Source: Linanthus parryae
Taxonomy: Eukaryota; Streptophyta; Magnoliopsida; Ericales; Polemoniaceae
Direction: 5' to 3'
Assembly (NCBI GenBank): GCA_023055425.1
Contig: JALGPY010000012.1
Span: 17,061,922 to 17,125,921, forward strand
Length of the DNA: 64,000 nucleotides
Position numbers and translations under genes: made by a program. The notes below the pieces were generated by a model. It did not search any database, was not told the origin of the DNA, and saw only the letters and a list, made by a program, of their open reading frames with translations. Positions 46,028 through 57,737 of the stretch are shown one piece after another (position 1 is the first letter of the stretch; every line of letters begins with the position of its first letter).

Positions 46028-47264
46028 TGAAGGGGTGTACAGTAGGTAGAAACACAGGATCAATAGTCTAGAAAGGGGGGGGGGGGGGGGGGTTGAATAG
46101 AGTATGTCAAATTTTGCTAAACTTGTAAGAAGAGTGGTTTCAAAAAGAATTGTAATGAGCGAAGAGTGATTCAAGGCCTTGAAATGAGTTTCAAGCCCTT
46201 GGAATTAAAACATTTTAAGTATAAAAATATAAGTCTATTTCAAGGCCTTGAAATGAGATTCAAACCCTGGAAATGAAACTCTTTTGAAAGCTGCAAAAGA
46301 ACTAAGTATGGAACAGGAAAGTAAATGTAAGAGACACAAGATATATAGAGTTTAGTCCACTTGGACATACGTCTCTACCTCAGGGATCTTCTCCCTGCAG
46401 GATTTTCAACTCAATTCTTATTAATCAAAATCTAAGCCCTGGATCTCAAGCACAGAGAGATGCCTTACTCTATTACAGCTTGTGGTTCTCACTAACATAT
46501 CTAGTACCTGCTCTAGCTAACTGATTAACTAAGAATTATCTATTCACCTTGACAAATCCTTGAGAATAAGAACTAGAAGTAATATCAGAATGATATACAA
46601 ATGAAGTTCAGAATAGAAGAACACTAGAACTAAATTTGCAGTGAGTATGCAGTGTTCTTCAGATGATTGGATTGAGAGAAATGAATATGCTTCTTTGTTG
46701 CTTGTCAATCCCTGAATGTGTTTGAGTATCTCTGTTAATTGTCCCGTTGTATTTATTCATCTTTCCCTCTTTTATAGAGCAGTTTGAATTGCATATCTTC
46801 AGGATCTCCTCTTAACAAAGTTCCCTATTTTGTAGCTTCAGCTTTGACTTCTCTAACAGCTTCTCCAACGGATAGTTGCTCAATATCTTCAATGATACTG
46901 ATTTGATATTGTATAACACGTGTTGGGAAGCTTCCAAACACAGCAAATTGATCACATAATCAAATCAACACAAATTTTCCTTTCCTGCAAAACTCAGGTT
47001 AGGAAATAGATCCTGTAAAATAGGAAATACAATTTCCCTGCAAAACTAAGTCAAACAGATGGATTAGATACTGTTTAATGTGTCAAAATACTTTGTCTTT
47101 ATTAATCAAGTAACAACTAATCAAGCACACGGGTTTAGGAGTTGAATCAAGATCAGAAACTCCCCCTAAGTTCATGCATATAAAGCATAGTCAATTTCAA
47201 GGATTTGAAAGTTCTTTCAAGGCCTTGAAATATTTCAAGCCTTTGAAACTGAGTTGAACTTACA
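46028..47264 (-). repeat. 3' LTR of S4
   Basis: 1,237 bp, TGAAGGGGTG to AACTTACA, followed by ATCTCCCCCTTGATG. It has an 18-base G-run (46075-46092) and palindromes at about 46171, 46240 and 47217. It is related to type A LTRs. Confidence 0.85.
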
Positions 47265-47639
47265 ATCTCCCCCTTGATGAAAGACAAAACCACAATTTGT
47301 TTGATACTATGTTTCTGCAAAAAATAGTCATTAGCATATAGTACAGTAAATTATAGAACATGATATCCAAAGAAATCCAACTTATTAACTTACTGAAAAA
47401 AACAAATAACATCAAAGTTCAAATAATTCTACTGACCAAAAACCATGTCAGGTCTCCTAGTAAGAAAATAAACTAGCCTAAATTTATCCCCCTTTTTGAA
47501 TTTCATCAAAAAAGAATGAGAAAAGATGTTGGATCAGATCTTTTGGAAAAAATTTAAAAACTGTTTAAAAAGACAAAATGTTCAAGACTTTGAAAAGGAT
47601 TTCAAGGCCTTGAAAAAGAGAAGAAAGAGTAGGAAAGAG

Positions 47640-49417
47640 TTAAGGGGTTGGGTCTTCATATCCTTGCTGCTCTGCATCGTCTTCCTGACTATTTCCCTCA
47701 TCATCATCAACTTGTTCTTCTTCCCGAGCCACATTATCACCAGCTTCACCTTCTTCCTCAAAAAAATCATCAGCAGTCAAAATTTCTTGAATAGATGTCT
47801 TCTTGGATTTCTTCTTCTTGAGATCTATAAGCAGTGCTCCTGAATCTGGATTGTCAACTTCATCCTCTTGATCTCCATCAACTGGTTCATCAACCACCTG
47901 GTTTCCTTTGTCCTTTACCTGAGAAGTCTCACCCTGAGTTGAGTGTTCACTAAGCAGATCCTTGGCTTAATCATCCTTTTTGGTACCATCTGCAGCTTGA
48001 GAGACTTCTTCAGGCACATCAAACACTTTCATACTTCTGAAGATGTTTTCAACCGTGTACTTCACCTGCCTAAGATCTGTTCCAAACTCATGTTGATTCT
48101 CCTTCACTTCATCAATGTCCATCTCAAGTCCATCCAGTTTCTGAAGGTCAAAGGAGATGTATTGAGGCTGAGAGGTTTGGCTTGAAGTAGGGGTCAAGGA
48201 CTTGGGTTTTAGAAACTTCTTGGAACTCAACTCTTCTTCTGTCAAATCTAAATACAGCTTCCAATTCCTAGCACTGGTTTTCATCACACCAATTTTCTCA
48301 AATGCTTTCTCATCAAGCATACCAAACCCAGTAGTGATAGTCTCTTCCCTATTAGTTGGAATTTCAAGGTGTTGGAAGAATGAGGTGAGAATATTGGCAT
48401 CTAGTAAGGGGTATTTTCTCTTATTGGTTTGGCTATACAGCATCTGTTCCATCACAATTTTTGGAAGATCAATCTCATAATCATGCATAACCAAATACAT
48501 TAAGTATATCACCCTTTCAGTGATCAGCTCCTTTGAGTGTTCCCTTGGTACCACACATCTCATCAAGATTGTAAACAAGACTTTGGCTTAAACAGTTAGC
48601 ACATAGTGTGTTAACTGCTTGAATGTAGTAGGGGTATTGGGTAGAAAGAACTCTTCTTTTGCTAGTTTCAGGGCTTCACTCTTAGGATGGTAGTTGCAGG
48701 TTTCATACCTGTTTGGACAACCTAGAACATTCGCAAACTCAGAGTGATCTAGTTCCATATCAGCGCCAGCAACTTTGGTCTGAGATTTCTTGAGTTTTTT
48801 CATGTTTAGGTAAAAAAATCTGGTGAGTCTGGGGTAGGCTATCTCTGGAGGGTTTAGAACAAACCAAAGAGAGTTTTTCTTCAACATTTTAATGCACTTC
48901 AGATTCATACCATTTAACATAGAAACAATGATCATACTGCAGAATGCAATTGATCTAGAAGCAAATCCATCTAGCCAATGACCTCTAGCAACATGAGTAA
49001 TGAACCATTTGTTATAAAGGGCTGATTTCTTACCAGTGGATTTCTTCTTCTCTGAATAGATCTGTAGTGCCTTCTCAATGTTCTCCTCAGGTTCGTCCTC
49101 TTTAACTTTTCCTTTTCCCTTGTCTACTTTGTCAGCCTTCTTCTTCACCTTCTTAGAGCTACCAATCTGAATCCCTATATATTTTTCTTGAGCAGACTCT
49201 GTTATCTTCTTCTTTTTGCAGGCACATTGGTTTCTGATCTTTCTTGGACTTCTTTTTGGGAAGAGGGGGTGCCATTCCTTCTGCAGTAGGAGTCTTTGAA
49301 CTAGATTCTCCATTGATGGTATGAACCTCTTCCACAGTGCCCTTTCTTTTCTTCTCTGTGTCAACCTTTTGAACCACCATCCATATTTATTCTGTCAGAG
49401 GCTCTTCTAGTGCTCAT
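47640..49417 (-). pseudogene. S4 extra ORF in env position
   Basis: It starts MSTRRASDRINMDGG (49417) and ends YEDPTP-stop (47640). The order is a basic Lys-rich N-terminus, a core with KWFITHVARGHWLDG and EFANVLGCPNRYE, a second core half (CVVPREHSKELI, YEIDLPKIVMEQML, GFGMLDEKAFEKIGV), and an acidic Glu/Asp tail. Frameshifts at about 49370 and 48585 and a stop near 47900 split it. It is the fullest copy of the family apart from S3 and helps define the ORF limits. Confidence 0.72.
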
Positions 49418-49845
49418 TAGGGTTTGGGGAGAAGAATAAAGAGGTAGGAGAGAGAAAGAAAGAAGAAGATAAATAGTAAAGAGTATCAGTTTGAAAAGGA
49501 AACTAAATATTCTTCCTGATCTTTGAAGATATGTTGAATCAAAATGATTCAAAAATGTGTGTGCCTTTGGAAGTAAATATTATAATACTATTTTGGCTGA
49601 AAAGGGGTATTTGAAAATTGAGGGGCAATATTGAGAAATTATCTACATAGATAACACCCAACATTGAAAGATCCAAATTATTGACTAACTAGCATACAAT
49701 CTTATTTTCAAGGCTTTGGAATGGATTTCAAGGCCTTGAAAAGCTATATGATTAAAGCACCTATACTCAAAGCTTTGAAAAGATTTTCAAGGCTTTGAAA
49801 ATCAGTTCAAACCTTTGAAACACACATACTTACCTGATTCTCCCC

Positions 49846-52352
49846 CTAAACCAATGCTTCTTTATTTAGCATGCCCAATTCCAATCTTAAGGCTGATAAT
49901 CTTTCATCTGGCAATGGTTTAGTGAAAATATCTGAAAATTGCATGTTAGTAGAAACAAATTGAAGAACAATATCACCTTTTCAGCATGATCTCTGATGAA
50001 GTGATGTCTAACATCAATGTGCTTTGTTCTTGAATGATTAAATGGATTCTTTGTAATTGATATTGCACTTGTGTCGTCACACTTGATAGGCATATCTCTC
50101 AAATCAAATCCAAGGTCTCTCATTTGTTGTGCTATCCATAACACTTGTGAACAGCAAGCTCCAGCTGCTATGTATTCAGCTTCTGTTGTTGATGGTGCAA
50201 CTGAGTTTTGTTTCTTTGAATGCCAGCTGATTAAAGATGATCCAACAAACTGACAGCATCCTGATGTACTCTTTCTATCAACTTTATATCCTGCAAAGTC
50301 AGCATCTGAATAGCCACACAAAGAGAAGTTAGACTGTTAAGGATACCAAAGCCTTAAGTCTTTGGTACCATTGAGATATCTAAATATTCTCTTAACTGCA
50401 GTCAAGTGTGATTCCTTAGGATCAGCTTAAAATCTAGCACACATGAAAATACTAAATATGATATCTGGTCTACTAGTTGTGAGGTAGAGTAATGATCCAA
50501 TCATACCTCTATACTCTCACATTCACTCTTATCAGATTCATCTTTGTCTAAAGACAACCTATAACTCATGGGGGTCTTGATCTCTTTGGATTGAGACATA
50601 TTATACTTGTTTGGAATATCTCTCGTGTACTTTCTTTGATGTAGGAATATGCCTTTCTTCATCTGATGAATTTGAAGTCCAAGAAAGAAGTTCAGTTCTC
50701 CCATCAAGCTCATTTCAAATTCCCTGCTCATAAGACTTGAGAATTCCTTGCAGAGAAGATCATTAGTAGCTCCAAACAGAATATCATCAACATAAATTTG
50801 AACTACAAGTATGTTTTTCTCATGAGTCTTCATGAAAAGGGCCTTATCTACTAATCCTCGTTTGATATCATTTTCCATTAGAAATTTTGACAATCTTTCA
50901 TACCAAGCCCTTTGAGCTTGTTTCAAACCATAAAGATCCTTTTTCAAGTATGTAAACATGATCGGGAAATTTTTCATTTTTAAAACATGGAGGTTGAGCA
51001 ACACAAACTTCTTCTTGCAAAGAGCCATTTAAAAATGCACACTTCACATCCATTTGAAAAAGTTTCATGTTCTTGTGATATGCAAATGCAAGGTAGAATT
51101 CTAATTGCTATTAACCTGGAAATAGGAGCAAAAGTTTCTTCATAGTCAATACCTTTCTTCTTGATTATATCCTTGAGCTACCAATCTAGCTTTGTTCCTA
51201 ATTACCTTTCCATTCTCATCTAAATATTTATGATAACTCATCTGGTGCCAATAACAAACTGATTTCTTGGTGGGGGAACTAGATTCCAAACCTTGTTCCT
51301 TTCAAACTCATTGAGTTCACTTTGCATAGCTATAATTCAGTATGCTTCTTGTAATGCTTCCTTCACAGTTTTAAGTTCTACTAAAGATTAAAAGCAGAAA
51401 GATTCTTCAACTGTGATCTGGTTTGTGTACCAGTGGTTGGATCAGAAATAATGTTATCAGCAAGATGAGATGAGAGATATTTGAATCTCTTCCTTGGTGT
51501 CCAAGGTTCAGGCTCTCCAATTTGTTTTTCAAGTCTTTGAGAACTTGAAGTAGTAGCTTGATATGTTGTCTTCTCTGGAGATTTTGTTTCAAGGCTTTGA
51601 ACCTTAGTTTCAAGGCCTTGAAAATGCCTTCTTTGTTTCTGTAAGATTTCCTTGGAACCTTTTGAGGATTCTTATTCAGTATCTGAATCATGCTTGTTCA
51701 GATTAAGATCTGCAAAACCATCACTCAAAGATCCATCATAACTTTCATCAAATATGACATGAATGCTTTCTTCAACAAGCTTGGTTCTCTTATTATAAAC
51801 TCTATAGGCTTTGCTTGTCTATTAATAACCAAGAAAAATACATTCATCACTTCTTGCATCAACCTTTCCAAGATTGTCCTTACCATTATTGTGGACAAAT
51901 CAGGTACAACCAAAATGTTTGAAGTAAGAAATGTTTGGCTTTCTTCCTTTGAACAGCTCATAAGAAGTCTTCTTCAGAATAGGCCTGATCAAGCACCTGT
52001 TAAGAATGTATTTTGTTGTATTCACAGCTTCTGCCCAATAGTAGTTTGGCAATTTGTTTTCCAGAAGCATTGTTCTTGACATGTCTTCAAGAGTCATGTT
52101 CTTTCTTTCAACAACTCCATTTTGTTGAGGAGTTCTATGAGCAGAAAAATTGTGAGAGATACCATGCTTAGAACAGAGTACATCAAACTCAAGTTGATCA
52201 AACTCTCTACCATGATCACTTCTGATTGAAGCAATAGGTAGGGTTTTCAAGGTTTGAAGTTCTCTACAAAGCTTTGAAAATTCAGTGAGAGCTTCAGATT
52301 TTTCTTTGAGAAACATAACCCAAGTATATCTAGATAAATCATCTACAATAAC
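49846..52352 (-). pseudogene. S4 pol remnant (partial integrase, RT, RNase H)
   Basis: Minus-strand order: integrase core piece with RSDHGREF and GVVERKNMTL (52457-51900); a linker with QGLE/QSLE-type repeats (about 51690-51520); RT with [13 protein letters not shown] (51028-50501); RNase H with GYSDADFAGYKVDRKSTSG (50321-49887). The stop codon 49846-49848 is followed by GGGGGAG. Several frameshifts are present. The 5' part is deleted at 52352. Confidence 0.8.
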
Positions 52353-52354
52353 AA

Positions 52355-52546
52355 ACCCTTGAAATGAAACTGTTTTGAATGCTGCAAAAGAACTAAGTAT
52401 GGAACTGGAAAGTGAATGCAAGACACAAGATATATAGAGCTTAGTCCACTTGGACATACGTCTCTACCTCAGGGATCTTCTCCCTGCAGGATTTTCAACT
52501 CAATTCTTATTAATCAAAAGCTAAGCCCTGGATCTCAAGCACAGAG
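52355..52546 (-). repeat. S4 5' LTR fragment
   Basis: 192 bp matching the S4 3' LTR at about 46264-46456 (CTTGGACATACGTCTCTACC and following). It joins pol sequence on the left with a few bases of shared sequence (ACAAACC), and Athila-like LTR sequence on the right at TAATACCCCG. Confidence 0.8.
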
Positions 52547-54906
52547 TAATACCCCGTATATTTGCTTGGGTTAAAATAGTGAATTGAGAGGCAAAATGTG
52601 AATTTAGTCGTGAGTAGTGATTTTGGGGAATTATCGTGTTTTTACAGTTGATAAAGTTGTGTTAGAATTAGAATATATATATATATCAAGTTTAGAAATA
52701 ATATTCGTAGTTAATTCAAGTGTATTTATTTATTCGCAAGCTCATACGTGACCACCGCGAAGTACATTACACCCACCATACCACATTATTTTCTCCAACC
52801 TTCCTCCACAATATTCTTAAGCTTCTCCCATAAGATTTCCTCATATCTTCTCCAACACAACTCTTCAATCTTTTCCCATACACCACAATAAACTTCTCCT
52901 ACAAGATTTCATTTCCTTTATCCACACTTTTCTTCTCCTATAAAGCATCCTCACTGCTATATCTCCCTCTCACTCTCCCACGGAACAACAAAGAAAACAT
53001 CCACCATCATCACCATCGGCAACCTCCACAATCACCACCATCGAGCATCAACCAACCCCAATACCTCTCTTCTCCCTCTCGGCCTCCCTCTCATCTCTTT
53101 GTGTCTCTCTCACCTGGACCAGAACAGAGACCAAGAAGCAAAAGAAAGAGAAGCAGGGGCAGTAGCAGTAATAGAGGATACCGTCGCCACCGTCGGATCT
53201 CCATGAAAACCGGCGGGTGAGCTTCGTCGGAGTGAACCAGCGCCACCCATCCCCTCTTGTCCCTTCCAGGAGACTCTTAGGGGCCCGAACAGTACAACAA
53301 GAGGCTCAATCGCAGCTGATAACTCCTTAGTAAGAGTTATCCTACGTACATTCTACATTTTTATTTGTGTGTGTTTCCGTGCAAAGTGATGAATTTCGGG
53401 CTTATTTGAGAAGAAAAGTATATTTTGGATGTTTGTGAGCTTAAACGTACAATTCGGGCGTTTCTTGAATAGCTTACGTATGATTTGCTTGATTTTGTCA
53501 CATTTGATCTTCTCGGTAGTGTTCGTGTTGTGATTTATAGGAACATTTCATGAAGGAGAGCAAGTGGAGAGAAGAAACGAGCTTCGGAAGTCAAGAAGAA
53601 GCAAGAGAAGCAAAGTTGGAGGAGCAGAATTGACCAACCTTCACTATTTTGATGATATCTTGAGCTCTACAAGACCTGCTATAGTGAGGACAATTCCAAA
53701 TGAAATTAGACTCAATTATCTTTCCAACGGTAGGTCACGGAGCTCAATCAAAGGTCGTACGAGAAAGATATGGTCCGCCGAAGATGACGCAAAAACGAAG
53801 AAGAGCTGGAAAAGTTCAATGAACCAGTCTTCAGTATTCGGGATGTATCTGGAGGTACATATACAATTTTGGAGCAAGGACTACGCCATTAGAAAGTAGA
53901 CATCCAGGAATTTCCACGATATAAGATAGGCCCAAAACAGAGTCCGGGTGAGGGAGAAAAGGCTCGCGCAAGACCAGCTTATGAAATTTGTCCGAGAATT
54001 GCAAACTACAGGGGCTGAATTGCAAATGCGGCCAAAATACATTAAAAATCGTGCCCAGCCCTATACATGACGATTTTGAGGACCTAAAGACAGAGAGGCT
54101 GCTTGAGAAAAGGAAGAACACATTGGAGGAAGGCTTAGAGCTTGGAGTTCGTCGTGAGAGCGTTGATCTCTCTTCTCTATCTTTTTCATTGTTTTTGATC
54201 ATGAACAACATAAACTTCATCTTGTTACTCATGAATCTCAGTAGCTAAGTTCATTATCGGGATTTCTCCATGGTAGCTAGGGTTTGAAGCCGTTTTGGCG
54301 GATTATGAATTGGATTCACGTTTTGCTTAAAGTTAATTGATGATGTTCTTGTTTGCTATGTTTAATTCATGCTCTTAATCTATCTTGCTATTGTGAGACG
54401 TTGCCGTAGGAAGATCATAGGTAATTGGTTAGTGAAAGAAACGAATTTCCCGAATAATTGAATTAAGCACGTAGTCACAGGTTAGAGAAATCAACCACCG
54501 ACTGTGATCGTTGAGTAGAATTAGATGATCGTCATTATATGTTTTAGGGATAATTAGAACTTGGTAACTCGGTTGTAATTTGACCTAGGCATAGAAAGCT
54601 AGCTTGGTAACTCGGTTAGCCTTATTGCTCGTTTGGCAAATTAAAACACTATATGTGTTTCAAAATGTAATTCGTTAACGGTGTTCACCTAGTGATCCTA
54701 GAAAAATCCTGATACTTATCCCTCGTATTAGTCTCAATTTTAATAATATGTTATTAAATTATTAGTTTAATAAAACAATCCAATTGCTTGCCCACACGAA
54801 GTTAATCATCTTAGTTAATTCACGACAAGTCCCTCGGGTTCGACGAACCCGGATTACCGGATATTACTACACGCGATAGCCGTACACTTGCGGTTGGATC
54901 GTGTCA
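52547..54906 (+). repeat. 5' LTR of the Athila-like element
   Basis: About 2.36 kb from TAATACCCCGTATATT to GATCGTGTCA, immediately before the PBS. The canonical TG start is missing, so the left edge may be truncated by a few bases. The passage with GAGCTCTACAAGACCTGC and CTTTCCAACGG is characteristic of Athila-type LTRs, so the 111-codon ORF at 53564-53899 is not regarded as a gene. Confidence 0.7.
52939..52944 (+). promoter_or_regulatory. TATA box of the Athila-like LTR
   Basis: TATAAA sits in CTCCTATAAAGCATCC, followed about 30-60 bp later by a pyrimidine-rich probable initiator region (CTCCCTCTCACTCTCCC). This is a typical LTR promoter layout. Confidence 0.55.
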
Positions 54907-54912
54907 AGTTTT

Positions 54913-54930
54913 TGGCGCCGTTGTCGGGGA
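54913..54930 (+). promoter_or_regulatory. Primer-binding site, tRNA-Asp type
   Basis: TGGCGCCGTTGTCGGGGA differs at one position (T for C) from the Athila-group PBS TGGCGCCGTTGCCGGGGA. It starts 6 bp after the LTR end. Confidence 0.85.
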
Positions 54931-55047
54931 CTTCGGTTGAATTATTTAGAATTATTAACTTTAGGGAATTTTATTTTTGCTTTTGTTTATTTATTTGTTG
55001 ATCTCACCTGCTTCCTAGGGAATTATTGTGCAGGTATCTTGGTGATC

Positions 55048-56073
55048 ATGTGGGGTCAAAATTACTACGGGCATTCTCCAGTCTACCAACGGTACTACTC
55101 CTATGGAGATATGTACACCCCTCCTCCTTGTAATCAAGAAGATGAGCATATTAAGGAAGTATTGAAGCTCATGATAGCTAGTATGGACATAATAGAGGAA
55201 GGGATTAATAGGATGGATGAAACTCTCCAGCTGAAGGGACAACACTTGGCAAAACTTTCGAGTGCATTGGCATATGCAGATAATGACGATGGGCCAAGTA
55301 GCATCATTCCTGACTTAGTTGAGGAGTGTGAAGAGGAAGACGAATTACCCCCAGAGGTCTATGTCTACAATACTGTCCATCGTGAAGTAATAGATCCTCT
55401 GGTTGCTTCAGACTCAGATTCGGACTCAGATTGGGATGATATTGTGAAGCCTATACAACTTGTGCCTCGCATAATTCCGGATCCATGGCATGAATGGGAG
55501 AGTGTGGACATCGCAAGCTTATGGCCCACTGAAGATATTTGCTTTAAAGAACAAAGCCATGAAGCTAAGAAATTATTGCATGGAGATGTTCACATGGACA
55601 TATATCAAGAAATTCCTGAGTCTAATCCATATCTCTTTGAGATCATAAAGTTGGGTGAATCACATGAGGGAGACCAAAGACCCCAGCTTTATGCAATACA
55701 TGATTTGCCACATGTGATTCCAAGACAAGAGCTAGGGAAGGAAGCAGTCAAAACGGCACTCCTTTCCATTACTGTTCCAACTGGGATTCTATTTCCACAT
55801 AACCGATCCTCAATGATATTGATTTTGAAGAATTGGAAGAAGAAGAAGAAGAGGAAAGTTACAATGGGTCATGATGTGGTGAATGAATTCTCGAGAAGAC
55901 CGGTGATCAAGGAGTGGAAGCACAAGAAGAAGAAATTGCACAGGTTGTCTTCTACAACTTCTTCTTGCCATATGTGTCTCATGCATGCTCACTTGAGAAG
56001 AGACAAAAATAGAGACGATAGTGAAAGAAGAAAAAGTGGAGAGAAAAATCTCCTTAAACAACTTTTGAGGTAA
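55048..56073 (+). CDS. Unrecognised ORF of the Athila-like element
   Basis: 341 codons from MWGQNYYGHSPVYQ. The frame is open further upstream, but that part reads through the PBS and is not plausible coding sequence. The N-terminus is Tyr/Pro-rich. It is followed by an amphipathic, coiled-coil-like stretch (about 30-75), an acidic region with a (Ser-Asp)n run (about 120-135), and a very basic Lys/Arg C-terminus. There is no zinc knuckle, protease or polymerase motif. Its position just after the PBS is where gag would start. I do not recognise the family, and function is unknown. An uninterrupted frame of this length in an old-looking element suggests it may matter for mobility. Confidence 0.55.
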   Translation: MWGQNYYGHSPVYQRYYSYGDMYTPPPCNQEDEHIKEVLKLMIASMDIIEEGINRMDETLQLKGQHLAKLSSALAYADNDDGPSSIIPDLVEECEEEDELPPEVYVYNTVHREVIDPLVASDSDSDSDWDDIVKPIQLVPRIIPDPWHEWESVDIASLWPTEDICFKEQSHEAKKLLHGDVHMDIYQEIPESNPYLFEIIKLGESHEGDQRPQLYAIHDLPHVIPRQELGKEAVKTALLSITVPTGILFPHNRSSMILILKNWKKKKKRKVTMGHDVVNEFSRRPVIKEWKHKKKKLHRLSSTTSSCHMCLMHAHLRRDKNRDDSERRKSGEKNLLKQLLR

Positions 56074-57737
56074 CTGGGTCGGGTCGTCGACCTTAAATTA
56101 CAAGGCGCTTGTTGGGAGGCAACCCAACCTATTTATTTTCTTTAGTGTAGTTGTGTTTTTAAATTCAGCTATTTTATTATGTTATTTTGGAGATATGAGA
56201 GAGAGAGGGACTAATGGTGTTTTTCCAAGTGACATATTTGAGCAGATTATGGGAGAATCTACCCCGGTGTGCGATGGCACACATGACCTTCACAGGGACT
56301 TGCATTGACGAGTGGGGGATTCTTCAGACATGGATTTTAGTAGAGGAGGGCAGTCGACCCCGGTGTGCGAGTACACATTGACTGTATAGGAGCATGGTGG
56401 CACCACTACTGTGCTTGGGGACTGCTTGGCGTGATTTCTTTCCCACCCTTGAGGTGGTTGTGAGTATCTTTTTCTCTTGCTAAATGTTGTGTTTCTTTTA
56501 TATAAGTATGTCATAGCTCCATCTCATCTACTGGCCTCTCACATTGATTGCTGAGTCTTCTTGCATACTCTAAATTCGTTGAGGACAACGAAGCATTCAG
56601 TGTGGGGGTGGTTTAACTGTTTACTAGCCAATGTGTCTTGCATAGCCAGTTACATGTAGGATGTGTTTATAGTGTATTGTGAGTTAGTGTTGTGGTTTAT
56701 GTTTAGTTGTTCTTTACATTGTCGTATTGTGTAGAGTAGATTTAAATATTGTTTGCACTTTTAAATAATTGAGTACACCCACCAAACAAAAAGTTTGTGT
56801 AGAGTCAATTTTTTTCTGAGTCTAAGCCTTGCATATAGAGTTAGGAAATTATAAAAAATCAAAAAAAAATATAAAAAGAGGAAATTCAAAAAAAAATTAA
56901 AAATTGAAAAATTTGAGAAAAGACAATTGAGAGAAGCTTAGACCTGGTTGATTTAGTGAGATGTGAAAACTTTAGGCATAGGGTGTGAATTTTGGCCAAG
57001 AGTGACATTTTTAGTTCCCCCTAGTAAGTACAGAGAGAATCTCATTACGGGAATGCCTACCTATTTTTAAACTGGAATTAAATTTTAAAAGCTAAAGTGT
57101 GTGTTGTTTTCCTCTACAAGAGTTGAGCTGGGTGTTTGCTAAACAAGCTGAACGTTCATGTTGTCCGTCTTAGGTAGTCGCCAGCCCGCCTCGTAGTGGC
57201 ACACAGAACAGCTGTGCGAGGATGTTTATTAGAGCACTCACTGCTTTTTAGATCTCACCTTGTAGGACCACTAGATAACCCTAATTGATCCTTGGATTCA
57301 TTGTTAGCCTCTATGACCTAGGGAGACGATTCTTGGCCTTCATCATATATCGTTTAGAATTACCTTCCTAGAGCGTCACGAGGGAGTAGTAGTTGAAGGG
57401 GTTAGTTGAGGGAGTGCTGCATTACATATTTTTGTGAGTTCTGCAGATCGCATATGCTTCATTGGATATCTACGAGGGGATGCGAGGGTGATTGAGTTGG
57501 CTTGCACACTAAGGTGTGGCGGTGTTCCATGTCATTACATCGTGGACACAGTAGTGGAGAGCCTAAGTGCGTGACATCTAATCCGCACAAGAATGGGGTT
57601 AGGTGTACCTAATTGGTGGATCGTGCGAAGTATTGGATTTCTATCATCTTGGTGTTGGAGGTTCGGTTGGATTATGCACGTGACATATCTTATATGGCTA
57701 TTTGAGAGGGGGACGTGACTGCATTCTAGTGTGGGGG
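56074..57737 (+). other. 3' internal region of the Athila-like element
   Basis: Non-coding. It has GGCGCTTGTTGGGAGGCAAC just after the ORF, a duplicated ACCCCGGTGTGCGA motif (56261 and 56357), GTGTGGGGGTGG near 56601, an A-rich stretch (56850-56935), and ends with AGTGTGGGGG directly before the TG of the next LTR. That last tract could be a PPT. Confidence 0.6.

Larger units (their letters stand above)
46028..52546 (-). mobile_element. Sirevirus-type element S4, 5'-truncated
   Basis: 3' LTR (46028-47264), PPT, extra ORF (47640-49417), pol from RNase H back to part of the integrase core (49846-52352), then a direct jump to a 192-bp internal LTR fragment (52355-52546). Gag, protease and the integrase N-terminus are deleted. 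It inserted into S3 RT, so it is younger than S3. Confidence 0.82.
52547..57737 (+). mobile_element. Athila-like Ty3/gypsy element without polymerase genes
   Basis: A long 5' LTR, a tRNA-Asp-type PBS and an internal region with the GGCGCTTGTTGGGAGGCAAC and CAGTGTGGGGGTGG motifs, which are typical of Athila-group internal sequence. Between PBS and 57737 there is only one ORF of any length (55048-56073), with no gag, protease, RT or integrase motif. No 3' LTR is in the window; a Tat-type LTR follows at 57738. It is either a non-autonomous derivative or an element interrupted by the Tat insertion. Confidence 0.65.

Noticed and set aside
9278..52546. CRISPR-like interpretation of the regularly recurring CAAGGCCTTG motifs
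   Set aside because: Spacing is irregular, spacers are homologous element sequence, and the DNA is plant nuclear.
53564..53899. 111-codon ORF inside the Athila-like LTR
   Set aside because: The sequence is standard Athila-type LTR sequence that recurs without this reading frame. No start context or motif is seen.
54901..55047. N-terminal extension of the Athila-like ORF
   Set aside because: It begins with GTG and reads through the primer-binding site. The first ATG in frame is at 55048.
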